This document shows positions 1 to 4,669 of a DNA stretch of 8,049 nucleotides, one piece after another (the first letter of the stretch is position 1; every line of letters starts with the position of its first letter). The translations under genes and the position numbers were made by a program. Below the pieces are notes generated by a model. The model saw nothing but the letters and a program-made list of their open reading frames with translations, had not been told where the DNA came from and did not search any database. This DNA comes from Paracoccaceae bacterium. Lineage in GTDB: Bacteria > Pseudomonadota > Alphaproteobacteria > Rhodobacterales > Rhodobacteraceae. The DNA is taken from positions 700 to 8,748 of the forward strand of contig JABSSB010000088.1 of NCBI GenBank assembly GCA_013214715.1, written 5' to 3'.

Positions 1-200
1 CGGCGCGCACATGCGCGGCCGCCTGGGAACGGATGTTGTTTGCCACGGCAGGCCTCTGCCTTGGGGTCTGGTTGAGGCTGACCCATACCGATGTGCTGGC
101 CGGGCTGCTCGTGGTGGCGGGCGCGTCATTTCTGGCGATTGCCTTCATTCGCCAAAGCTTTGCCCCGACGGTCTTTTCCTTTGCAATGATCACCTCGTAG
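1..200 (+). CDS. C-terminal end of a membrane protein, possibly a fused TRAP transporter permease (partial)
   Basis: Reading from base 3, a frame stays open from the left edge to a TAG at 198-200, giving about 65 residues. It contains ERMLFATAGLCLGVWLRLTH followed by a second hydrophobic stretch (DVLAGLLVVAGASFLAIAF), so it is probably two membrane segments or a hairpin at the end of an integral membrane protein. A WxER motif, a hydrophobic helix, a short polar turn with T-D, then another hydrophobic helix is the pattern I associate with the C-terminus of 4TM/12TM fused TRAP permeases (TAXI type), which import carboxylates or related solutes using an ion gradient. That assignment rests on a short tail and is tentative. 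The N-terminus and any substrate-binding partner lie outside the window. Confidence 0.45.
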   Translation, partial: ARTCAAAWERMLFATAGLCLGVWLRLTHTDVLAGLLVVAGASFLAIAFIRQSFAPTVFSFAMITS

Positions 201-343
201 TACTGGGGGCGGAAGGCTATGCTTCGGCCAATTTGAACGCGAATGAAAAGCTGACCGCAGAGGCGATCGGCGTCCTTCTGGCCGGAGTGTCGATGAGCGC
301 CATGGCCAAAGCAAAAGACCTGCGCCGCAGATGCCGCAGATAA
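201..343 (+). other. Short open frame after the membrane protein, possible gene remnant
   Basis: Directly after the TAG at 198-200, a different forward frame reads through to a TAA at 341-343. It encodes about 45 residues ending in TAEAIGVLLAGVSMSAMAKA and a basic tail (KDLRRRCRR). The composition, a hydrophobic helix followed by a positive tail, looks protein-like. The only starts are an internal TTG (near 231) or GTG (near 288), and I see no Shine-Dalgarno sequence. It could be the end of a broken gene, a tiny membrane peptide, or a chance frame. I do not recognise a family. Confidence 0.15.
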
Positions 344-351
344 TGCGGCCC

Positions 352-832
352 CTAGCGGGCTGTGATGGCCCGCTTGGCGTCCAAGTGTGTTCGGCAGGCT
401 GTTCCTGCCCCATCCCGCCGCGCTCGCGCAGCCCGTCGCGGAAGAGCGCCTTGGCGAGTGCCAGACACATCAGCCCCACGCTCAAACCCGCGCGAACATC
501 ATGGAAAACCATGAGAAATTCGAGAACTCTCGCGCTTCGCCGTTTCGGCCCATCACCCGCTTGCAAGTGCTGGGCAGAACCGCCACGACCAGAAGGAAGA
601 AGAAGAAAAAGCCGACAATGACGATGTAGAAGCTGTTGAACACTTCCAGCACCTGGCTGTTGAGGCTGCCCAACACGCCGTTGGCATTGGCAGGCCAGAT
701 CAGCGCCCAAATCACCAGTCCAACCATGATCGATTTCGACAACAGCGCAATCTCAAGGCTGTGGCCTTCATAAAACCCGGAATCGGCGTGTCTGACCTCT
801 AACTCCGTGAAGGGGGTTTCACCGACATTCAC
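352..832 (-). pseudogene. BCCT-family (betaine/carnitine/choline) transporter pseudogene, internally deleted and frameshifted
   Basis: The frame begins at a GTG (830-832) preceded by AGGGAG at short spacing. Its first ~115 residues match the start of BCCT transporters, secondary carriers that take up glycine betaine, choline or carnitine: an acidic N-terminal tail with ADSGFYEG, a first membrane helix around WALIWPANA, a second containing IVGFFFFFLLVVAVLP, then EFSNFSWFSMMF. The family continues GAGLGVGLM. Here one G is missing after the TTC at 494-496, giving ARV and a TGA at 482-484. Shifting frame restores GAGLSVGLM, but the next residues are CLALAKALFRDGLRERGG, which resembles the last helix and cytoplasmic tail of a BCCT protein. 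Most of the ~500-residue carrier is therefore gone. The right end of the feature is approximate: the shifted frame stays open to 126, while a TAG in the third frame at 352-354 may be the old stop. No functional transporter can be made. Confidence 0.82.
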
Positions 833-1050
833 TTTCTCCCTGATAGTTATCTTTCAAAGAGCATGCCAGCGATCCCGCGATTTACCTAGTGGCATCCGTC
901 ACTCAAAGGTTTTGAAGCGACATGCCCAAAACGCGCCTCTACAAGAAACCGAACCAGAGAGAAGCCTTGCGCCAAGCCTTAAACCTTTTGCCAGATCGTT
1001 TATTCATCGTGTCCATCAAGCCCCCTTGCCGATAGACCCAACCGCGACTG
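833..1050. other. Upstream region of the BCCT remnant; no convincing gene
   Basis: This lies between the BCCT pseudogene start and the end of the GDPD-like gene, so it should hold the old BCCT promoter, reading leftwards. I could not pick a convincing -35/-10 pair. A 37-codon forward frame at 922-1035 (starts MPKTRLYKKPNQREALRQAL, ends with TAG) has a protein-like composition, but only a weak GAAG upstream and no recognisable family. Confidence 0.2.
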
Positions 1051-1088
1051 AAAAAACGTCTTAAAACAGCCAGTCGCAATACCGCGAC
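1051..1088 (-). terminator. Probable weak intrinsic terminator after the GDPD-like gene
   Basis: Thirteen bases past the stop of the leftward gene lies a 5-bp inverted repeat (GCGAC at 1084-1088, GTCGC at 1073-1077, 6-base loop). It is followed on the minus strand by a TTTT run (1066-1063) and a TTTTTT run (1056-1051). The T tract begins about seven bases after the stem, so it is not a textbook terminator. An alternative pairing uses GCGACTG at 1044-1050 with CAGTCGC at 1071-1077. Confidence 0.35.
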
Positions 1089-1100
1089 AGTCACACGCGA

Positions 1101-2006
1101 TCACTGGTCAAACGCCTGCGGATCATCCCCGGCTGGCAGCAGATAGTCAGTATAGACTCCGGAAACCCCTTTGGATTGCAGCTCCAGCGCGGTTTTTGGG
1201 TCGTTGATCGTATGCACGAACACTGGAAATGGCAGGCGGGCGACGCCATAGTCTGCAATCTCCAGCACACGCCAATACCCCAGTGTGACCGCAAACAGAT
1301 CAAGGGGTTTCGCCTTCTCAAGAATGTCGAACGTGGTCATGTTTTGCCGGTAAGTCGTCAGAATGATCCGGCTGAACCCAAGCTCTCGCACAGGCTGATA
1401 TTCCTCAAAGGCATAGATTTGCGGGATGATCTGACCGGAAAGATCGGGGCGGAGTTGCGCGATCAGCGACAGCCCTTTGACATTTTCCGATTTAATATCC
1501 GTCACAAGAACACTGTCGGGGTGACGATCCAACCAGCCTAGCACCAGTTCAATATCCATCGGTGTCACGCCGGATCGCATGGGCTTTGCCAAAAATTCGT
1601 CCCGGCTGGTGGGAAGCGTCAAGGATCCCAGCCTCTGCCGTATTCGATTGACGGCCCTGTCGATCAGCGACGGCGCGAACCAGTAATCGTATTGCGCGGT
1701 CCAGTCATGCAAGGCCAGAAGATGCGCATCCGAAGACCATGAAAAATCCACTTCAAACACGCGCAATCCGTCGGCATGGGCCCGGTCAAAAGCTTCCAGA
1801 CTATTGGAATAGATACCGGATTTAAGCCCGCCGCCCGCATGTGACAAAAGCAAAAGCTCTGATGGCGCTGTCGAAAGCGTCGCCGGCAAGTTTTGTCCGG
1901 CGGATAGGTTGAGTGACGTCATATGGATCTGAGCAAGCGCAATTACCGCGATCACGCAGGCCATCAGACGCACGAGATATCGGGTGGGTTTTTTGCGTGT
2001 TGTCAC
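1101..2006 (-). CDS. Glycerophosphodiester phosphodiesterase (GDPD/PI-PLC-like TIM barrel) family protein, membrane-anchored or exported
   Basis: This 301-residue protein has the GDPD pattern: SHAGG (His56) for the usual HRG, YSNSLEAF for the ENT-L-AF motif, EVDF (Glu85, Asp87), LHDW (His100), VTDIK (Asp170, Lys172), FVHTIND (263-269) and GVYTDYLLP near the end. GDPD enzymes hydrolyse glycerophosphodiesters to an alcohol and glycerol 3-phosphate using a divalent metal. The Arg normally after the first His is Ala, and the metal-site Glu of the xEIK motif is Asp, so the substrate may differ from that of GlpQ or UgpQ. Residues 1-13 are basic and 14-27 hydrophobic, suggesting a signal anchor facing the periplasm. 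I chose the GTG at 2004-2006 because GAGGA sits 7 bases upstream; an ATG at 2079-2081 would add 25 unlikely residues. It lies downstream of rpmB but behind that gene's terminator, so it is probably transcribed separately. The family is well supported; the substrate is unknown. Confidence 0.85.
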   Translation of the reverse strand: MTTRKKPTRYLVRLMACVIAVIALAQIHMTSLNLSAGQNLPATLSTAPSELLLLSHAGGGLKSGIYSNSLEAFDRAHADGLRVFEVDFSWSSDAHLLALHDWTAQYDYWFAPSLIDRAVNRIRQRLGSLTLPTSRDEFLAKPMRSGVTPMDIELVLGWLDRHPDSVLVTDIKSENVKGLSLIAQLRPDLSGQIIPQIYAFEEYQPVRELGFSRIILTTYRQNMTTFDILEKAKPLDLFAVTLGYWRVLEIADYGVARLPFPVFVHTINDPKTALELQSKGVSGVYTDYLLPAGDDPQAFDQ

Positions 2007-2033
2007 GTTGTTGTCCTCGCTGCACCGAACCCC

Positions 2034-2049
2034 AACCGCCCAAGCGGTT
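2034..2049 (-). repeat. Perfect short inverted repeat in the leader of the GDPD-like gene
   Basis: AACCGC (2034-2039) and GCGGTT (2044-2049) form a perfect 6-bp inverted repeat around a 4-base loop, 27 bases upstream of the GTG start. It could be an mRNA hairpin in the 5' leader or a small operator. No T tract follows, so it is not a terminator. A repeat this short can arise by chance. Confidence 0.35.
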
Positions 2050-2100
2050 TGCACATCAGAGCACCCGACGCTGACATGCATCCTGAAACACTACCCGGCA

Positions 2101-2132
2101 ACAAAACAAGCCGCCCGATGGCATCGGGCGGC
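2101..2132 (-). terminator. Intrinsic terminator of rpmB
   Basis: A perfect 10-bp inverted repeat (2110-2119 with 2123-2132, 3-base loop GGC) sits 28 bases past the rpmB stop. On the minus strand it is followed by TTGTTTTGTT, a proper U-rich tail. Stem GC content, tight loop and position make this a strong Rho-independent terminator. It separates rpmB from the GDPD-like gene. The plus-strand side carries only CTTT, so it works mainly leftwards. Confidence 0.88.
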
Positions 2133-2160
2133 CTTTCAGGCATGGCCAGTCTGTCGCGGA

Positions 2161-2448
2161 TCAGGCCTGCGCGGCGGCCTTTGCGATCTCTTTCTTGACC
2201 TTCAGCGCGTTCGCGGACAGCTCGTCATCCTTGGCTTTGGCCAGGAATGCGTCCAGACCGCCCCGGTGATCGACCGAGCGCAGCGCCGCCGCCGAGATGC
2301 GCAGCTTCACGCCACGGCCCAGGGTTTCGGATTGCAGGGTCACATCATTTAGGTTCGGCAGAAACCGACGCTTGGTCTTGTTGTTGGCGTGGCTGACATT
2401 GTTGCCAGTCATGGGGCCTTTTCCGGTCAGTTCGCAACGGCGCGACAT
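2161..2448 (-). CDS. rpmB: 50S ribosomal protein L28
   Basis: This 95-residue basic protein begins MSRRCELTGKGPMTGNNVSH and continues with the NKTKRRFLPNLN segment, both diagnostic of bacterial L28. L28 is a small protein of the large ribosomal subunit that binds 23S rRNA. The length matches the alphaproteobacterial form, which is longer than the ~78-residue E. coli protein through a C-terminal Lys/Ala-rich extension (KVKKEIAKAAAQA). The ATG at 2446-2448 has GAGGAT six bases upstream and matches the family N-terminus; longer readings of the frame only translate the leader. Only one Cys is present (in RRCELTG), so this looks like a zinc-free L28. The gene stands alone, with its own promoter and terminator and no adjacent rpmG. 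Confidence 0.97.
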   Translation of the reverse strand: MSRRCELTGKGPMTGNNVSHANNKTKRRFLPNLNDVTLQSETLGRGVKLRISAAALRSVDHRGGLDAFLAKAKDDELSANALKVKKEIAKAAAQA

Positions 2449-2476
2449 GGGTCTATCCTCGTGTTTCGGCAACGGG

Positions 2477-2541
2477 ACAGCGCCCGTCAAAGCAAAAGGG
2501 ACGCCGCATGGCACAGCGCCCGTGAATCTCGTTGGGCGCTG
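2477..2541 (-). repeat. Repeated 11-mer and inverted copy upstream of rpmB
   Basis: The 11-mer ACAGCGCCCGT occurs at 2477-2487 and again at 2513-2523. Its core CAGCGCCC also occurs inverted as GGGCGCTG at 2534-2541, giving an 8-bp inverted repeat with 2514-2521 around a 12-base loop. The two direct copies fall inside the predicted rpmB leader RNA, while the inverted copy overlaps the predicted -10 region. This could be a regulatory element of L28 expression or a chance repeat in GC-rich sequence. Confidence 0.5.
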
Positions 2542-2567
2542 ATAGGGCAAGCGTCCGGCAAGGTCAA
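2539..2567 (-). promoter_or_regulatory. Predicted sigma-70 promoter of rpmB
   Basis: On the minus strand, TTGACC (2567-2562) and TATCAG (2544-2539) are separated by exactly 17 bases. The -35 matches five of six consensus positions and the -10 four of six. Transcription would start near 2532, giving a leader of about 80 bases before the rpmB ATG. Position, orientation and spacing fit a housekeeping promoter of a ribosomal protein gene. Confidence 0.65.
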
Positions 2568-2872
2568 GCCGAACCGGGGCAGATGGTCAGCGTGAGCTTT
2601 GGCCCGTCATCCCGGCGGGCAGAAAGCTGCGGCAGGCAGTGTTTGATGGCGCCAGCCTCTTGGACAGTATCAGCATCTCGTTTGTGGCGCCGCGAATCGA
2701 CTCATGCCTGATCGGGGCATAGATGACACCCATTGACCTGATTGAGAGCCCACCCAAAGTCGCGGAAGGCTGGAAGCTGGCAGGCCATTTGAGGTGCCTC
2801 TGGGGGCATCGAGCGGATAGAACGGCTCCACGATCACGCAAACGCAATCAAAATGGCACAAAGCCGGTCTGG
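2568..2872. other. 305-base stretch with no recognised gene
   Basis: This lies between the rpmB promoter and the end of meaB. Several frames are open but none matches a family I know. On the minus strand a GTG overlapping the meaB stop (GTGA, 2876-2873) begins a 68-codon frame ending at 2670. On the plus strand, one frame read from about 2593 is interrupted by a TAG at about 2720-2722, immediately before an ATG at 2723 that continues past 2872. I found no good Shine-Dalgarno sequence for either strand and no clear terminator for meaB. It may be intergenic sequence or the remains of an old gene. Confidence 0.3.
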
Positions 2873-3841
2873 TCACTCTTCCGCAAAAAACGCCTGCGCT
2901 GCCGCGTCTGGGGTTATTTCGCCAGCGGCGACGGCACGTCCAAGACGCGCGATATCCGCCTGCGCTTGCGGCGTGGTCAACCGCGCCAGCAACGCTTCAC
3001 GCAGTTCTTCCTCAAACCAATGGCGCGCCTGCGCCGCCCGCGTGCTGTCCCAATGACCCGCCTCGCGGCGCCAATCGGCCAGCGCCGTCATCTCGGCCCA
3101 GGCTTGCTCCAACCCGGCCTCTTCCAGGGCCGACACGGTCATTGCCTTGGGAAAGCCCTGCGGATCTTGTGGGCGTTTGCGCAGCAGCCGCAAGGCGCCT
3201 GCATAATCGGCGCAGGTGCGCGTCGCGGTGGGTTTGAGATCACCATCGGCCTTGTTAACCAGAATCAGATCGGCCATTTCCATGATGCCGCGTTTGACGC
3301 CCTGCAGCTCATCCCCGCCCGCAGGCGCCAGCAACAGCAGAAACAGATCGCAAATCTGCGCCACCATGGTTTCCGACTGCCCCACCCCCACGGTTTCAAT
3401 CAGTATCACGTCAAACCCGGCCGCTTCACACAAGGCCACCGCTTCGCGCGTGCGGCGGGCCACGCCACCCAGATGGGTTTGCGACGGTGACGGGCGGATA
3501 AAGGCCTTTGGATCGCGCGCCAGCCGGTCCATCCGCGTCTTGTCCCCCAGGATCGAGCCGCCAGAGCGGGCCGAGGACGGGTCCACCGCCAGCACGGCCA
3601 CGCGCAGCCCCAGCCCCGTCAGCATCATGCCGAAGCTTTCGATAAAGGTGGATTTGCCTACCCCCGGCGTGCCCGAAAGCCCGATGCGCAGCGCCTGCCG
3701 GCCCGAGCGTGACAGCAGCTGCAACAATTCCGACGCCTGTCGGCGGTGATCCGCTCGTCGGCTTTCCACAAGGGTGATGGCCCGGGCCAATGCGCGGCGG
3801 TCCCCGTTCAAAACCGCATCGGCAAGCTCTATCTTGGACAT
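2873..3841 (-). CDS. meaB: MeaB/ArgK-family G3E GTPase, methylmalonyl-CoA mutase chaperone
   Basis: This 322-residue P-loop GTPase is of the MeaB type (also called ArgK). Motifs in order: Walker A GTPGVGKS (57-64), AVDPSS (85-90) followed by GGSILGDKTRM, RPSPSQ and GGVARRTRE, the ETVGVGQSE switch (149-157), LLLAPAGGDELQGVKRGIME, and the base-specificity motif NKAD (196-199). MeaB gates loading of adenosylcobalamin onto methylmalonyl-CoA mutase and protects it from inactivation in propionyl-CoA catabolism, acting in the cytoplasm. The C-terminus is helical and charged, as in the dimerisation arm. I chose the ATG at 3839-3841 because AAAAGGA lies just upstream and the protein then begins with the family-like MSKIELADAVLNGD; an in-frame ATG at 3872-3874 would add 11 residues. 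The mutase gene is not in this window. Transcription diverges from the DUF3108 gene across an 86-base gap. Some relatives serve isobutyryl-CoA or ethylmalonyl-CoA mutase, which sequence alone cannot exclude. Confidence 0.93.
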   Translation of the reverse strand: MSKIELADAVLNGDRRALARAITLVESRRADHRRQASELLQLLSRSGRQALRIGLSGTPGVGKSTFIESFGMMLTGLGLRVAVLAVDPSSARSGGSILGDKTRMDRLARDPKAFIRPSPSQTHLGGVARRTREAVALCEAAGFDVILIETVGVGQSETMVAQICDLFLLLLAPAGGDELQGVKRGIMEMADLILVNKADGDLKPTATRTCADYAGALRLLRKRPQDPQGFPKAMTVSALEEAGLEQAWAEMTALADWRREAGHWDSTRAAQARHWFEEELREALLARLTTPQAQADIARLGRAVAAGEITPDAAAQAFFAEE

Positions 3842-3927
3842 AACCGGTCCTTTTCTCAGGTCGGGGTGATACATGCCTTGGGCAAACCGGACTTGTCCAG
3901 AGCAGGCCAGAGCGAAAGGACCGACTG
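3842..3927. promoter_or_regulatory. Divergent intergenic region with mirrored ribosome-binding sites
   Basis: These 86 bases must hold the promoters for leftward meaB and the rightward DUF3108 gene. A 9-bp inverted repeat marks its edges: CGGTCCTTT at 3845-3853 and AAAGGACCG at 3915-3923. Each arm is the Shine-Dalgarno region of the gene it faces, with ATG three or four bases beyond the arm, so both genes use the same AAAGGACCG initiation context. I could not identify confident -35/-10 elements on either strand. Confidence 0.55.
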
Positions 3928-4629
3928 ATGCGAAAACTCTTCAATCTGGCAGCGTTTTGCGTTGCCCTTGCCCTGCCTGTCAGCGCCATGGCCGACCAAC
4001 CGGTTTATGCCGTGCGCATCCTTGGCGTCAAAGTCGGTGAGATGAAGCTGGCCTCACAGGAAAACGCCAACTCTTACTCTGTCGCCGCGAGCTTTAATAC
4101 GACCGGGTTGGCCGGGGCTTTATCGCGGGTCTATTTCAACGTGACGGCCCAAGGCGGCAAATCGGGCGATCGATTTGTACCAAGCCGTTACACCGAACAG
4201 ATGGATACCGGAGAGCGCGTCGAAAACGGCGCTTTGACATGGCAGGGCGGGCTGCCGCGCCGGGACGGAGAACGGTTCGAGGATTCCAACCAACTACCCG
4301 CCGCGCAGGTGCGCGGTGCGGTGGACCCGATGACAGGTCTTTTCATCGTCGCCCGCGACCGCCCGGCCGAGGCCCTGTGCAACATCGACCAGAAAATCTA
4401 TGACGGGGAACGCCTGACCAAAATTGTCTTCACCAAGCGTGAGACACGCGGCGATGCGGTGATCTGTTCGGGCCGGTTTCAGCGGCTGGCGGGATACAGC
4501 CAGGATGATTTGGAAAACAACGCGATCTTCCCGCTGACTGTCACCTATCGCCCCGCTGGCGATCAGATGCAGATGACCGAGGTGCGGGTGAAAACCATCT
4601 ATGGCGATGCCACGCTGAATCGCCGCTAG
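3928..4629 (+). CDS. Periplasmic DUF3108 domain-containing protein
   Basis: This 233-residue protein starts with a signal peptide: a basic MRKLFN, a hydrophobic core and a likely cleavage after VSAMA (about residue 22). The mature part is a single DUF3108 domain. Visible features are the opening YAVRILGVKVGEMKL strand pair, TTGLAGALSR, Cys151 in LCNIDQKIYDGERL and Cys180 in VICSGRFQRLAGYS, then a C-terminal strand with VKTIYGDATLNRR. The two mature cysteines could form a disulfide. DUF3108 proteins are predicted beta-rich periplasmic or outer-membrane-associated proteins of unknown function, common in proteobacteria. The ATG at 3928 has AAAGGA at good spacing and is the only start that gives a complete signal peptide. 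It diverges from meaB and is followed 40 bases later by hrpB on the same strand, so the two may form an operon. The domain call is from memory of the family; the function is unknown. Confidence 0.8.
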   Translation: MRKLFNLAAFCVALALPVSAMADQPVYAVRILGVKVGEMKLASQENANSYSVAASFNTTGLAGALSRVYFNVTAQGGKSGDRFVPSRYTEQMDTGERVENGALTWQGGLPRRDGERFEDSNQLPAAQVRGAVDPMTGLFIVARDRPAEALCNIDQKIYDGERLTKIVFTKRETRGDAVICSGRFQRLAGYSQDDLENNAIFPLTVTYRPAGDQMQMTEVRVKTIYGDATLNRR

Positions 4630-4669
4630 TATCTGGACGGCGCGGCGCGCAGCGGTCAGAACGCACTCC

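Noticed and set aside
354..374. 7-bp inverted repeat AGCGGGC/GCCCGCT as a possible terminator between convergent genes
   Set aside because: The stem is short with a 7-base loop, and there is no T run on either side. Not enough to call a terminator.
126..482. Continuous minus-strand frame after the BCCT tail as a real protein extension
   Set aside because: Past the tail helix the translation loses any family likeness and runs opposite the rightward membrane protein gene. The old stop has probably been lost by frameshift.
2449..2550. N-terminal extension of rpmB from an upstream start
   Set aside because: L28 begins at MSRRCELTGKG, and GAGGAT sits at the right distance from that ATG. The extension would also translate the repeat-bearing leader.
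2587..2847. 86-codon minus-strand frame upstream of rpmB
   Set aside because: No recognisable motif, no Shine-Dalgarno sequence, and it overlaps other equally open frames.
2723..3490. Long forward frame antisense to meaB
   Set aside because: Most of it lies opposite meaB, whose motifs are complete. The composition (rich in Arg, Gln and Pro) is typical of an antisense shadow in GC-rich DNA.
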